Origin: Winogradskyella algicola
GTDB lineage: Bacteria; Bacteroidota; Bacteroidia; Flavobacteriales; Flavobacteriaceae
NCBI RefSeq assembly: GCF_005869935.1
Contig: NZ_SZQF01000010.1
Location: 26,553-90,552, forward strand
Direction: 5' to 3'
Length of the DNA stretch: 64,000 nt
The notes below the pieces were generated by a model. That model did not search any database. It was not told where the DNA came from and was given only the letters and a program-made list of their open reading frames with translations. The position numbers and the translations under genes were made by a program. Below are positions 7,936 to 17,797 of the stretch, one piece after another; position 1 is the stretch's first letter; every line of letters begins with the position of its first letter.

Positions 7936-10368
7936 CTATTTGTTAAGCTTTATTTTAATTTCTTTTTCAGTTGTAGTATTCCAAATCACATTAAGCGTTA
8001 AGGTTTTATATTTTGAATTATAAGTTCCATTAACCTTTTCTTTTTCTACTTTGATTTTATTAGGCTTGCTCTGAATGTTGTGAATAGTTAAAGCAATCGT
8101 TTTTGTTTTAGCTGAATAGTTTTTGCCAGTTTCAGCTTCAAATTCTATTTCTAACCAATTACCATCAACTTCAGCTTCAAACTCTAAAATTTGAAAAGCT
8201 TCATTCGCAATTGGATTGGCTGTTTTTCCATCATCGAAATACAGTTCTCGCTCAGATTCTGCAATAGAATCATCATGGTAGTATTGTAATTGAAACGTAC
8301 TATCATCATAATCTTCTGTAGTCTGAACCATATCGGTTAATGGAATAAAAGCGCCTGCTCTTACATAAACGGGAATAAAATCTTCTCGTAACTGAACGGT
8401 TTTTGTTGTGCCTCCTTCTGTAATCTCATCAGTCTCAATATCAAACCACTTTGAACCTTTTGGGAAGTAAACGTTTTGCTCTTTTTTGCCTGCTTCTAAA
8501 ACTGGCGATACCAAAATATCATTTCCCCATAAATAAGTTTTGGTATAATTGAATAATTTAGGATTGCTAGGTTCTTCAAACAACAATGGACGCATTAATG
8601 GCTTGCCATACTTGTGATTTTCGTACACCAAATTATAGTTATATGGTAATAATCTGTATCGCATTGCAATGGCAAAACTCGCTAATCGCTTGGCTTTTTC
8701 ACTTCTGTAAATTGGCTCACTTGGTACATCTTCTTGAGCGTGCGGTCTAAAAATTGGATTGAATACTCCATACTGCAACCAACGTACATAAAGCTCATCA
8801 TCTAAATTTGCGCCTGCAAAACCACCCAAATCACTATGCATAAATGCCAAGCCTTGCATTCCCATTTGCAATGCAATTTCTGGCTGAATTTGCAGTCCTC
8901 CCCAAGTTCGGTTAACATCGCCAGACCAAGGTATCATGCCGTAACGCTGACTACCAGAATAACCAGCTCGCATTAAAATAAATGGTCTGGTTTCTGGAAA
9001 ATCGCGTTGATAGCCTTCATGGATTAATCGCGCCCAATCGTGACCATAAGTATTATGCACTTCGGAAGCCGAACCTGTATGATGTTGTACCCAATCTGGG
9101 TGCACTTCTGGCTCACCTAAATCCCCCCAAACACCAGCCACACCTTTGTTGGCTAAATCTTTATAAATATTCCAAAACCATTGTTCACCTTCTGGTTTGT
9201 AGATATCAATTATGCCAGTGTTCCCAAAGTAAAAATCGTACCTAGCATCATTTCCTAAAGAATCTTTAGCTAATATATTTTTAGCCACAGCTTCATCCCA
9301 CTTTTTAGAGGTCGTCAATATAAAAGGTTCTGTAATCGGAATGGTCTTGACTCCTTTATCATTGAGGCGTTTTACCATGCCTTCAAAATCTGGAAATGAA
9401 TCTCGGAAGACTTCTAAATTTCCCATAGTGCCTTTAACTTCTTTCCCGAACCAATATAAGTCTAAAATGATAGCATCAACGGGAATTTTTTCTTCTTTGA
9501 ATTTAGCTATAGTTTGTTCTACTTCCTCTTGTGAATGGTATCCAAATCGGCTCGAAAAATTACCTAAAACCCAACGTGGCAACATTGGCTGTTTTCCTGT
9601 GAGATTGGTGTAATTATTCAACATATCGCACCACGTATCTCCAACTATAATTTGATAGGTTTTACGACCAGAAACGGTTTCGTAAGTTAGAGTGTTGTCG
9701 CCTTTGCTGTCCAAATCCAAATACCCAATTGGCGCATTGTCAAAGTGAATCATATATTGATTGGACGACAGAACGATTGGTATTGTGTAGTTCATCAATT
9801 CGCTATGCGTTTCATAGCCATAATGCGCTCTATTAAACAATGGCAAACGATGTCCTCTACGATTCATACCCAATGCTCTTGCTCCTCCTCCATACAACAC
9901 TTCATTTTTTGACAGGTTGAATTCTATTTTTTCAGTGGAATCGGCAACGATATTGCCTTTTACCATATCCATTGGTTCGTGCTTACTTTTGTAGTAACCA
10001 CGTTTTTCGGAAGTGATAAATTTGTCTTTATAGTAGTATGAGATTTGGAAAGGTTCTGTAGTCACTTTTATTGAAAGATCCTCCGTTCCAAATTTGATGT
10101 CATTACCGACGTAACTGTAATTTGCTTTAACTACTTCAGGTTGAAGTGTTACAGCATGAGAGTCTGTGTTATATTTTTCATTTGTTGGAATAAAACTTGT
10201 TTGAATAATTTCTGACGTGTAAAACTGAAACTTATACGTTCCATCGTTAGTGACTACCGAAAAAATTCCGTTTTCTTCATTATGTGATTGATATTTTCGG
10301 TTTGGGTTTTGTGCAACTATTGAAACCGTTATGAAGAAAATTGAGATGTGTAGGATGATATGTTTCAT
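7936..10368 (-). CDS. GH31 alpha-glucosidase
   Basis: Retaining exo-alpha-glucosidase expected to release glucose from maltodextrin ends in the periplasm. A classical signal peptide ends at IVAQ with no lipobox, unlike its neighbours. The N-terminal galactose-mutarotase-like domain is followed by the barrel with nucleophile Asp416 in VWGDLGEPE and acid/base Asp484 in WSGDVNRTWGG. The motif HSDLGGFAG and a C-terminal beta domain (PVYVRAGAFIPL, then the LYFDDGKT region) are typical of GH31. The length of 810 residues fits the family. The gene is followed closely (1 bp) by the third GH13 gene. Upstream, a 70-bp gap holds a dispersed repeat rather than a clear promoter. Confidence 0.93.
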   Translation of the reverse strand: MKHIILHISIFFITVSIVAQNPNRKYQSHNEENGIFSVVTNDGTYKFQFYTSEIIQTSFIPTNEKYNTDSHAVTLQPEVVKANYSYVGNDIKFGTEDLSIKVTTEPFQISYYYKDKFITSEKRGYYKSKHEPMDMVKGNIVADSTEKIEFNLSKNEVLYGGGARALGMNRRGHRLPLFNRAHYGYETHSELMNYTIPIVLSSNQYMIHFDNAPIGYLDLDSKGDNTLTYETVSGRKTYQIIVGDTWCDMLNNYTNLTGKQPMLPRWVLGNFSSRFGYHSQEEVEQTIAKFKEEKIPVDAIILDLYWFGKEVKGTMGNLEVFRDSFPDFEGMVKRLNDKGVKTIPITEPFILTTSKKWDEAVAKNILAKDSLGNDARYDFYFGNTGIIDIYKPEGEQWFWNIYKDLANKGVAGVWGDLGEPEVHPDWVQHHTGSASEVHNTYGHDWARLIHEGYQRDFPETRPFILMRAGYSGSQRYGMIPWSGDVNRTWGGLQIQPEIALQMGMQGLAFMHSDLGGFAGANLDDELYVRWLQYGVFNPIFRPHAQEDVPSEPIYRSEKAKRLASFAIAMRYRLLPYNYNLVYENHKYGKPLMRPLLFEEPSNPKLFNYTKTYLWGNDILVSPVLEAGKKEQNVYFPKGSKWFDIETDEITEGGTTKTVQLREDFIPVYVRAGAFIPLTDMVQTTEDYDDSTFQLQYYHDDSIAESERELYFDDGKTANPIANEAFQILEFEAEVDGNWLEIEFEAETGKNYSAKTKTIALTIHNIQSKPNKIKVEKEKVNGTYNSKYKTLTLNVIWNTTTEKEIKIKLNK

Positions 10369-10383
10369 ATATAATAAAATAGA

Positions 10384-10427
10384 TTCCGCATCACACTTCG
10401 ACTACGCTCAGTGGGACAGTGTGGAAT
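10384..10427. repeat. Dispersed intergenic repeat with stem-loop
   Basis: The gap between the GH31 and esterase genes contains CTTCGACTACGCTCAG flanked by inverted arms (CACACT at 10392-10397 and AGTGTG at 10418-10423). A related core, ACTTCGACAAGCTCAGTC, occurs at 58031-58048. Such elements are common between genes in Bacteroidota. Here one lies inside an otherwise tight operon, where it may affect mRNA stability or polarity. Confidence 0.65.
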
Positions 10428-10438
10428 GACAAAGCCGA

Positions 10439-11425
10439 TTAATTAGTTCCTAACAAAAACAATAAAGGTTGGTCTAACCTTGCATTCCAAGAATTTTCCG
10501 AATGGTCTGTACCTTCAAAAAACAGGTTCTTGGCGTTGTCTTCTGTGTATCCTTTTTGTTTTAAAATAGCGTCTACTCTTGGTGCGTATTTTGGATAATG
10601 TTCGTCTAAAGTTTTGTTACCGTAATCGAGGTACAATTTGTGTTGTCCAGCTTGTGGTAAATTGACTTCCATATATTTAAAAATGGCATCTGGATATGGA
10701 TTATTGTCCATTGGCATTGCACCAACCCAATGTGTGGATATACAGGCTGCACCTCCGAACACTTCTGGATATTCACTAATCGCGTACATAGACATTAAAC
10801 CTCCCATACTAGAACCCATTACAAAAGTATGTTCTTTATCCTTATAAACTGAATACGTGCTATCAATGGTTGGTTTTAATTCTTCAACCAAAAACTTTAA
10901 ATAATCATTCCCGCTAAAATTAATTTTAGCATCTCCATTTTTAGCTTTCAAGTTATCCTTGTCTTTTTGAGATAAAAACTCGTGAGCGTTTTCTGGAAAA
11001 AGGTCAAACCATCGAATGTTTGCAATGTTATAAATTGCTACAACAATAAAGTCTTTAGTTTTTCCTTCTGAGATTAATTTTGAAGCCCACTCATCTACTT
11101 TCCATTCTTGCTTGTTCCAAGTTGAAGTACTATCAAATAACATTTGGCCATCGTGCATATATAGTACATTGTATTTTTTGTCTTCGGAATAGTCTTCTGG
11201 CAACCAAACATCAACTGGTCTCGGTTTGATGTATTCTGACAGAAAATCTTCTACTCGCAACAGTCTTCCTGAAGCTAGTTTAGCATCTTCAACCGTTTTG
11301 AATTCAACCATAGACTGTTCTTCAGCTTCCAGGGCTGGTGTTAGTGTCTCATGATTTTTAGTGTTCTCTTTACATGAAAACATTAACAACAGAATTAATA
11401 TAGTTAGAGAATTAAAGCTTTTCAT
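10439..11425 (-). CDS. Esterase-fold (alpha/beta hydrolase) lipoprotein
   Basis: Serine-hydrolase fold of the putative-esterase family (Pfam Esterase, PF00756). The lipoprotein signal ends LLMFSC. Motifs: DVWLPEDY and VLYMHDGQMLFD near the start of the fold, the nucleophile elbow GSSMGG (Ser about residue 209) and a late His in GTDHSENSW. The acid residue is less obvious. Its position between a GH13 and a GH31 gene, on the same strand and 2 bp from the GH13 gene, places it firmly in the alpha-glucan operon. The substrate is unknown. It could remove acyl groups from a decorated glucan or be a carbohydrate-induced general esterase. Confidence 0.8.
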   Translation of the reverse strand: MKSFNSLTILILLLMFSCKENTKNHETLTPALEAEEQSMVEFKTVEDAKLASGRLLRVEDFLSEYIKPRPVDVWLPEDYSEDKKYNVLYMHDGQMLFDSTSTWNKQEWKVDEWASKLISEGKTKDFIVVAIYNIANIRWFDLFPENAHEFLSQKDKDNLKAKNGDAKINFSGNDYLKFLVEELKPTIDSTYSVYKDKEHTFVMGSSMGGLMSMYAISEYPEVFGGAACISTHWVGAMPMDNNPYPDAIFKYMEVNLPQAGQHKLYLDYGNKTLDEHYPKYAPRVDAILKQKGYTEDNAKNLFFEGTDHSENSWNARLDQPLLFLLGTN

Positions 11426-11427
11426 AA

Positions 11428-13389
11428 CTATAACTTTGTTGTTAAAAGTGTAATTCCCTTCTCTTTTAATTCAATGACCTCTCCCCATTTTATTGTTTCG
11501 CCAGTAATTACATTTTTAAGCGTCTTGCCTTTTAATCCCATTTCCTCTTGGTAATTAAGGTCGATTGTGATTATATCTTCGTTCTTGTTCAAAATTAAAA
11601 CAACGGTTTCATCTCCTAATGTACGATACAAAAAGTACGTACCTACGAATGGTGCAAAATGCACTGTTTTTCCATCGTGAATGGCTTTACTATTTTTTCT
11701 GTAATTGAAGAGCTTTTTAATGAACGTCTGCATATCTTTCTGTTCATCTGTTAAGCCTTCTCCTGTAAATGCATTAACAGCATCTCCTTCCCAACCACCA
11801 GGAAAATCAGTTCTGATTAAACCATGGTCACCAGGTTTTTCAAAATCGTCCATTAAGATTTCAGTTCCGTAATACATCTGCATAATTCTTGGCAATACTG
11901 CGTATGTTGCCATTGCCATTTTGGTATCGGTAATATCACCTTCCATTTCTGTGAATATTCGGCTCTTATCATGGTTACCTTCAAAAACCATAATGTCTTT
12001 TGGACTCGCATAATGGAAGTCGTTTGCCAAACCTTCGTAGATTTTTACCAAACCCTTGTCCCAGGCTTCATCTTCCTTTATACCATCAACAACGAGCTTT
12101 TGCATCGCAAAGTCCATTGTAGAACGCAAATTAGAATCGTAACCATCTCTGTTATTGGCACCTTCTTGCCAATACCCAATTAATAACGGATTGTAGCTCC
12201 ATTCCTCGCCTACAATACTAAAATTTGGATACTCGGTCATAATCGCTCCTGCCCAATCGCTCATAAAATCCTTGTCTGGATAAGGATAAGTGTCTTGACG
12301 AATGCCACCAAGTTGGGCAGTTTCAATCCACCAAATACTATTCTGAATGATGTATTTGGCCATAAAAGGATTTTTTTGATTCAAATCTGGCATTGTCGCT
12401 ACAAACCAACCTTGAGACATGCCATCATGGTCGGCTTTTGAAGCATAAATATCTTGATTTGTTGTACGTCTATGATTAGAATTAATTTTGAAATCGTTGC
12501 CCCAATTTTCTATGTTTTCCTCGTAATTTTCTTGAAGATTTACCCAATCCTTAAATGGTAAATCTTTCATCCACCAATGGTATAATCCACAATGGTTGGC
12601 AACTTGATCCATTACCAGCTTCATTCCTTTTTCTCTAAGCTTAGTAGATAGCTCTTTATACTCTTCTAGCGTTCCAAAACGAGGATCAATTTGATACAGA
12701 TCTGTTACCGCATAACCATGATAAGACCCTCGTTTCATATCGTTGGTTAATAGAGGTTGTGGCCAAACTGCTGTAAACCCTAAATCGTTGATATAGTCTA
12801 TTCGAGATGTTATACCAGCAATATCGCCTCCGTGTCTTGCATAATCATCACTTCTATTAATGGTCTGCTCTTGCAATTGTGGTTGCCCTTCAATACCAGC
12901 TGGTGTGTCATTTGCTGTGATGCCATTAACAAAACGGTCTGGCGTAATAAGATAAATGGCATCTGAGCTATCGAAACCTATATAGTCTTCTGCTGATTTT
13001 TCTCTAGCTTTTAATTCATACGTTTGAGTTAATTCGGTACCATCTTTCTGTTTAAAAACAATATTGAATTTTCCTGGCTTTGCACTTTCAGCAATTTCTA
13101 AATCTAAAAACAGATAGTTTGGACTATCGGCTTTATGAACTTCTTTGAGTGAAATTCCAGATTTTGAAATATCCACTTTGGCACTACCAATATTTGGATG
13201 TTTAACCAAAAGTTGAAGCGATTTATTTTTGAAACCTGTATACCAAAACGGCGGTTCAATTTTCTCAATGTCATTCGCTTCAACTACTGGTTGGTCTTCA
13301 GTTTCAGTCGTAGTAGACTCTGCCTGTTCTTTACAAGACCACATTAAAACGATTGAAAAAAGTGTAATAACTAATGATAGTTTCTTCAT
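11428..13389 (-). CDS. susA: SusA-like GH13 (neopullulanase/cyclomaltodextrinase) lipoprotein
   Basis: Predicted to hydrolyse cyclodextrins, pullulan and imported maltodextrins. After the lipobox (LMWSC), residues about 45-125 form the beta-sandwich typical of cyclomaltodextrinase N-domains (PPFWYTGFKNKSLQLLV). The GH13 barrel shows MDQVANHCG, GGIRQDTYPYPD (nucleophile Asp366), SIVGEEWSYN (Glu395) and FEGNHDKSR (Asp474). MPDLNQKNP is also typical of this group. The C-terminal beta domain ends KEKGITLLTTKL. The resemblance is to the Bacteroides SusA neopullulanase group; the symbol is assigned by family and context, not orthology testing. Confidence 0.88.
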   Translation of the reverse strand: MKKLSLVITLFSIVLMWSCKEQAESTTTETEDQPVVEANDIEKIEPPFWYTGFKNKSLQLLVKHPNIGSAKVDISKSGISLKEVHKADSPNYLFLDLEIAESAKPGKFNIVFKQKDGTELTQTYELKAREKSAEDYIGFDSSDAIYLITPDRFVNGITANDTPAGIEGQPQLQEQTINRSDDYARHGGDIAGITSRIDYINDLGFTAVWPQPLLTNDMKRGSYHGYAVTDLYQIDPRFGTLEEYKELSTKLREKGMKLVMDQVANHCGLYHWWMKDLPFKDWVNLQENYEENIENWGNDFKINSNHRRTTNQDIYASKADHDGMSQGWFVATMPDLNQKNPFMAKYIIQNSIWWIETAQLGGIRQDTYPYPDKDFMSDWAGAIMTEYPNFSIVGEEWSYNPLLIGYWQEGANNRDGYDSNLRSTMDFAMQKLVVDGIKEDEAWDKGLVKIYEGLANDFHYASPKDIMVFEGNHDKSRIFTEMEGDITDTKMAMATYAVLPRIMQMYYGTEILMDDFEKPGDHGLIRTDFPGGWEGDAVNAFTGEGLTDEQKDMQTFIKKLFNYRKNSKAIHDGKTVHFAPFVGTYFLYRTLGDETVVLILNKNEDIITIDLNYQEEMGLKGKTLKNVITGETIKWGEVIELKEKGITLLTTKL

Positions 13390-13425
13390 AATAATAAGTT
13401 TAATGTTCTTGTAAAATTTAGCAGC

Positions 13426-15732
13426 TTAAACTGTTACTAAGTTGTTTGGCGAAATGGTTACGTTTTCACCATTTACTACAATTTGTAAATCTTGGTCTCC
13501 GTCAACTTCAAAGTGAGTTTTACCTTGATTAACGATAACCTTCAAGATTTGATGTCTAAAATTCACTTTGAATGAGTAGCCTTCCCATTGCTCAGGAATG
13601 CGAGGTTCAAAAGTTAGCATATTATCCTTAACACGCATACCTCCAAAACCTTCTACAATACTCATCCACGTACCTGCCATTGATGTGATGTGAAGCCCTT
13701 CGTGTACTTCGTGGTTATAGTCATCTAAGTCTAAACGCGATGTTCTTAAGTAGAACGTGTATGCTTGCTCCATTCGGTCTAACTTCGCTGCTTGTATACT
13801 GTGTACACAAGGCGACAACGAACTTTCGTGAACCGTAAATGGCTCATAAAAATCGAAATGACGTTCTAATTCTTCGGTTGTAAAATGGTCTTCAAAGAAA
13901 TAGAATCCTTGTAATGTATCAGCTTGCTTAATGTATGGCGAACGTAAAATTCTGTCCCAAGACCACTTTTGGTTAATTGGGCGTTGCGACTTGTCTAAAT
14001 CTGCCACAGTGATTAATTCCTTATCTAAGAAACCATCTTGTTGTAAATACACATTGTGTTCTTCAGAATAAGGGAAGTACATATTATTTGACACTTCTAG
14101 CCACTCTTTAACTTCAGCTTTTGAGAGTTTAGCTTTGTTCATAATACGTGTGTAATCAGTATTATAATCAGCTTCAACCTTGTCTATGCATTCTGCAGTA
14201 TACTTTATACACCATTGTGCAATGTAGTTGGTGTACCAATTATTATTGATGTTGTTTTCGTATTCGTTTGGACCTGTTACACCAAGAATGACATACTTAT
14301 TTCTGTATGTTGAAAATGTAGCACGTTGATGCCAGAATCTTGCGATACCGATTAATACTTCTAGTCCCATTTCTGGCACATAACTAAAGTCTCCTGTATA
14401 ACGGAAATAGTTGTAAATAGCGAACGCTATCGCACCATTTCTGTGGATTTCTTCAAAGGTAATTTCCCACTCGTTATGGCATTCTTCACCATTCATGGTT
14501 ACCATTGGATATAAAGCCGCACCATTTTTGAAGCCTAATTTTTCGGCATTTTCAATGGCTTTTTCTAAGTGCTTATATCTGTAGGTTAACAACATTCTGG
14601 CAACACTTTGGTCTTTGGTTGCCATATAGAATGGAATGCAATATGCTTCGGTATCCCAATAGGTGCTACCACCATATTTTTCGCCTGTAAATCCTTTAGG
14701 ACCTATGTTTAATTGTGGGTCAGTTCCTAAATAAGTTTGATTTAAATGAAAGATATTAAATCGAATACCTTGTTGCGCTTTTAAATCACCATCTATAGTG
14801 ATATCTGCCATATCCCAAATCTTAGCCCAAGCTTCTTTTTGAGATTCTAACAGGTTTGAAAAACCAGCATTTTCGGCTGTATCTAAAACTGAACTTGCAG
14901 CATTGATTAATTGGTCTTTATCGTGGTTTCTATCAACCGTATAACCACCAAATTTATGAATAGAAACACTCTCACCTTGTTTAGCATCTTGTGCGTAAGT
15001 AAATGTTATTTTGTTTGACGTTTTATCAACCTCTGCATTTGCTTCAACCAAAGTCCCATTAAGATAAATTCGAGATTCCATAAACGTACAAGTATGGAAT
15101 TCCGTTTTCATCGTTTTGGCTTTGATGAATGCCTTTTCACCATCTTGAACCACATCTTGCGTATCCCAAAACTGGTCGTCCCAGTTGGTATCTTCATTTG
15201 TAATTCCGCTATCTAAATAGGGTTGAAAGGTTACCTTAACATCAGAATTTAGTGGTTTTACTTCATAATTTATGGCACCAACTTCATCTTCAGTAAGACT
15301 TAGAAAACGCTTTACATTCACTTCGATTTCTACATCATTTTGAAGTGTTGCCGTAAAACTTCTAGACAGCCAACCTTCTTTCATATTAAGTTCACGCCTA
15401 AAGTTTTCGATCTTTTTACAGGTATGCAAGTCTAAGGTCTCATCATTAATCATAACGTTGATACCAATCCAACTTGGTGCGTTTAATACCTTAGCAAAAT
15501 ACTCTGGATAACCGTTTTTCCACCAACCAACACGAGTTTTATCTGGATAGTAAACACCTGCGATGTAACTTCCTTGAAACGAAGGTCCGGAATACCTCTC
15601 TTCAAAATTGGCACGTTGTCCCATTGCACCATTTCCTAAGCTGAAGATACTTTCTGAAGCTTTTACTTTGTTTGGGTCAAATCCTTCTTCTATGATTGAC
15701 CAAGCGTTAGGTATGATATAATCTAAGTTCAT
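13426..15732 (-). CDS. GH65 glycoside phosphorylase, probable maltose phosphorylase
   Basis: Predicted cytoplasmic inverting phosphorylase: maltose plus phosphate gives glucose plus beta-glucose-1-phosphate. There is no signal peptide (MNLDYIIPNAWSIIEEGF). The N-terminal beta-sandwich (about 1-270) is followed by the (alpha/alpha)6 barrel. The general acid is Glu490 in GVTGPNEYENN; STYWDTEAY and the HEGLHITSMAGTW segment are also family features. Specificity within GH65 (maltose, kojibiose, nigerose, trehalose) is not certain from motifs. The adjacent beta-phosphoglucomutase gene argues for a phosphorylase, and the locus argues for maltose. The gene sits 36 bp after pgmB. Confidence 0.9.
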   Translation of the reverse strand: MNLDYIIPNAWSIIEEGFDPNKVKASESIFSLGNGAMGQRANFEERYSGPSFQGSYIAGVYYPDKTRVGWWKNGYPEYFAKVLNAPSWIGINVMINDETLDLHTCKKIENFRRELNMKEGWLSRSFTATLQNDVEIEVNVKRFLSLTEDEVGAINYEVKPLNSDVKVTFQPYLDSGITNEDTNWDDQFWDTQDVVQDGEKAFIKAKTMKTEFHTCTFMESRIYLNGTLVEANAEVDKTSNKITFTYAQDAKQGESVSIHKFGGYTVDRNHDKDQLINAASSVLDTAENAGFSNLLESQKEAWAKIWDMADITIDGDLKAQQGIRFNIFHLNQTYLGTDPQLNIGPKGFTGEKYGGSTYWDTEAYCIPFYMATKDQSVARMLLTYRYKHLEKAIENAEKLGFKNGAALYPMVTMNGEECHNEWEITFEEIHRNGAIAFAIYNYFRYTGDFSYVPEMGLEVLIGIARFWHQRATFSTYRNKYVILGVTGPNEYENNINNNWYTNYIAQWCIKYTAECIDKVEADYNTDYTRIMNKAKLSKAEVKEWLEVSNNMYFPYSEEHNVYLQQDGFLDKELITVADLDKSQRPINQKWSWDRILRSPYIKQADTLQGFYFFEDHFTTEELERHFDFYEPFTVHESSLSPCVHSIQAAKLDRMEQAYTFYLRTSRLDLDDYNHEVHEGLHITSMAGTWMSIVEGFGGMRVKDNMLTFEPRIPEQWEGYSFKVNFRHQILKVIVNQGKTHFEVDGDQDLQIVVNGENVTISPNNLVTV

Positions 15733-15768
15733 TTATTTCTTTTTTGAGCCAAGAAAAAGGCTTAATTT

Positions 15769-16425
15769 TTATTTGTTTATAAGTTGTTCTATGAAGTCTT
15801 CTGAGATTTCAGTAAAATCCTTGAAGACATAATTTGCGTGACCCAATACATCCTTGCTACCAATACCTATAGATATCATATTAGCAACATTAGCCGCTTC
15901 TACACCAGCAACTGAATCTTCAAAAACAACGCAGTTCTCTGGCACTACATTTAACAGTTTTGCTGCTATTAAAAACACTTCTGGATCTGGCTTTGCTTTG
16001 GTAACATCGTTACCATCTACAATAGCATCGAATTGTTCTTTTAGGTTAACACGCTCTAAAATAGTTCTGGCATTTTTACTTGCAGAACCTAAGGATATAG
16101 GCTGCTTATTTTCACTCAAAAAGTTGAGTACTTTTGGCACGTCTGGAAGAATTTCAGATTCGTCCATTTTAGCAATATAGCTTAAGTAGTCATCATTTTT
16201 CTTAGCCATTTGCGCATTAAATTCTTTTTCTGAAAGGGTTTTATTTCCCCAAGCTAAAATCTTTTCAAGCGATTTTACTCGGCTTACTCCTTTTAGTTGT
16301 TCGTTTTCTTCTTCGGTAAAGTCTATACCTAAATCATTAGCTAGTTTTTTCCAAGCTAGGAAATGGTATTTTGCAGTGTCTACAATGACACCATCTAGGT
16401 CGAATATGAAGCCTTTTTTATTCAT
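15769..16425 (-). CDS. pgmB: Beta-phosphoglucomutase
   Basis: HAD-superfamily enzyme converting beta-glucose-1-phosphate to glucose-6-phosphate in the cytoplasm. The N-terminal FDLDGVIVDT carries nucleophile Asp9 and acid/base Asp11. The cap domain shows KGVSRVKSLEKIL, the region typical of beta-PGM. LGSASKNA (motif II Ser), KPDPEVFL (motif III Lys) and VFEDSVAGVEAA (motif IV) complete the fold. At 218 residues it has the usual length. Its stop-side partner is the GH65 phosphorylase, and its start overlaps the MFS gene stop by one base. Import, phosphorolysis and mutase genes are therefore coupled. Confidence 0.95.
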   Translation of the reverse strand: MNKKGFIFDLDGVIVDTAKYHFLAWKKLANDLGIDFTEEENEQLKGVSRVKSLEKILAWGNKTLSEKEFNAQMAKKNDDYLSYIAKMDESEILPDVPKVLNFLSENKQPISLGSASKNARTILERVNLKEQFDAIVDGNDVTKAKPDPEVFLIAAKLLNVVPENCVVFEDSVAGVEAANVANMISIGIGSKDVLGHANYVFKDFTEISEDFIEQLINK

Positions 16426-17795
16426 TAATTTACTGTTGTAATTTTATCTTTTGTATCGTTAATTTTGAAAGACAACAAGCCAGCCACAATTAAACTTACA
16501 CCACTGATTACAATGGCGAAAATAGCTTGGTTACCGTAAACATACTTTACCAAAGGGCCACCTATAATTCCGTTGATAATTTGAGGAATTACAATGAAGA
16601 AATTGAAAATACCCATGTATACACCCATCTTTTTTGGAGATATAGATCCGGCTAACATAGCGTAAGGCATGGATAGAATACTTGCCCAAGCAATACCGAT
16701 TAAAACCATAGGTAAAATAAGACCATATTCGTTAGATGTAAAATAAATAAGAATTAAGCCTAAACCACCTGCAAATAATGCGTAAGCATGTGTTTTTTTT
16801 CGGCTTATACGTTTGGTAACTATAGGAAGCAAAAATGCGACTATTGCTGATATACCGTTGTAAATACCAAATAAAATACCTACCCAGTTTCCTGCTTCTT
16901 GGTATTGTTCACTACTAGAATCGTCTGCTGGCAGACCATAAATGTGCTGTGCTATGGCTGGCACTGCAAAAACCCACATACCAAAAAGGGCAAACCAAGA
17001 AAAAAACTGTACCCAACTCAGTTGACGCATTGTCTCTGGCATTTTAACAAAATCTTCAAAAATATCCGTAAGCTTTGCTTTAGGCTGTTCGCCTTCAATT
17101 TTTACGGCTTCATCCTGTATATGCTTTGCATTTTCAAATTGTTGCAGTTCTTCTGGCGAGTATTCCTTGGTTGTAAATATGGTTACCAATATTGAACCAA
17201 TAAGCACCATGGCACCAATGATAAATGACCATAATAAATTTTCGGGAACAGTGCCTTCTGGTGACGTTTTTTCAAAATTAAACCAATTGGTAAGCATCCA
17301 AGGCAACCAAGATCCGATAACAGCACCGATACCTATAAGGGCTGTTTGGATACTAAAACCCTTGGTCGTTTGCTCGTCAGACAAATTATCTGCTACCAAA
17401 GCTCTAAACGGTTCCATAGCAATATTGAATGAGGCATCCATTATCATGAGCATACCAGCGCCTACCCATAAGGCAGGTAGAATTGCAATCATAAAATCTG
17501 CTTGCGGAATGAGCACCATACCAATAGAAGCCAACACAGCACCTAGGAGAAAGAAAGGCTTTCTTCTACCAAAACGTGTCCAGGTATTGTCACTGTAATG
17601 ACCTATAATAGGCTGTACGATTAATCCCATAATTGGCGCAATGAGCCAAAACCATGAGAGTTCGTGAACATCTGCACCAAAAATTTGTAAAATTCTGCTA
17701 GCATTGGCATTTTGAAGGGCGAAACCCATCTGTATACCTAAGAAACCGAAACTCATGTTCCAAATTTCCCAGAATCCGAGAATACGCTTTTTCAT
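16425..17795 (-). CDS. MFS transporter, probable maltose/maltodextrin importer
   Basis: About twelve hydrophobic segments in 456 residues indicate an inner-membrane sugar carrier of the major facilitator type. Sequence signs: IWNMSFGFLGIQMGFALQNA at the N-terminus and RFGRRKPFF after the second or third helix, as in SLC45/sucrose-like and GPH-related carriers. A soluble loop (about 220-255) separates the halves. It is the first gene of the alpha-glucan operon and overlaps pgmB by one base, so maltose is the likely cargo. A hairpin 2 bp before the ATG and a shared 28-bp element upstream are described separately. Confidence 0.85.
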   Translation of the reverse strand: MKKRILGFWEIWNMSFGFLGIQMGFALQNANASRILQIFGADVHELSWFWLIAPIMGLIVQPIIGHYSDNTWTRFGRRKPFFLLGAVLASIGMVLIPQADFMIAILPALWVGAGMLMIMDASFNIAMEPFRALVADNLSDEQTTKGFSIQTALIGIGAVIGSWLPWMLTNWFNFEKTSPEGTVPENLLWSFIIGAMVLIGSILVTIFTTKEYSPEELQQFENAKHIQDEAVKIEGEQPKAKLTDIFEDFVKMPETMRQLSWVQFFSWFALFGMWVFAVPAIAQHIYGLPADDSSSEQYQEAGNWVGILFGIYNGISAIVAFLLPIVTKRISRKKTHAYALFAGGLGLILIYFTSNEYGLILPMVLIGIAWASILSMPYAMLAGSISPKKMGVYMGIFNFFIVIPQIINGIIGGPLVKYVYGNQAIFAIVISGVSLIVAGLLSFKINDTKDKITTVN

Positions 17796-17797
17796 AA

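Noticed and set aside
10398..10413. CTTCGACTACGCTCAG as possible foreign or adaptor sequence
   Set aside because: A variant occurs at 58032 in a different intergenic gap, and such repeats are native to Bacteroidota genomes.
17167..17598. 143-codon plus-strand open frame inside the MFS gene
   Set aside because: Antisense to a clear transporter gene; composition and content are those of an antisense shadow.
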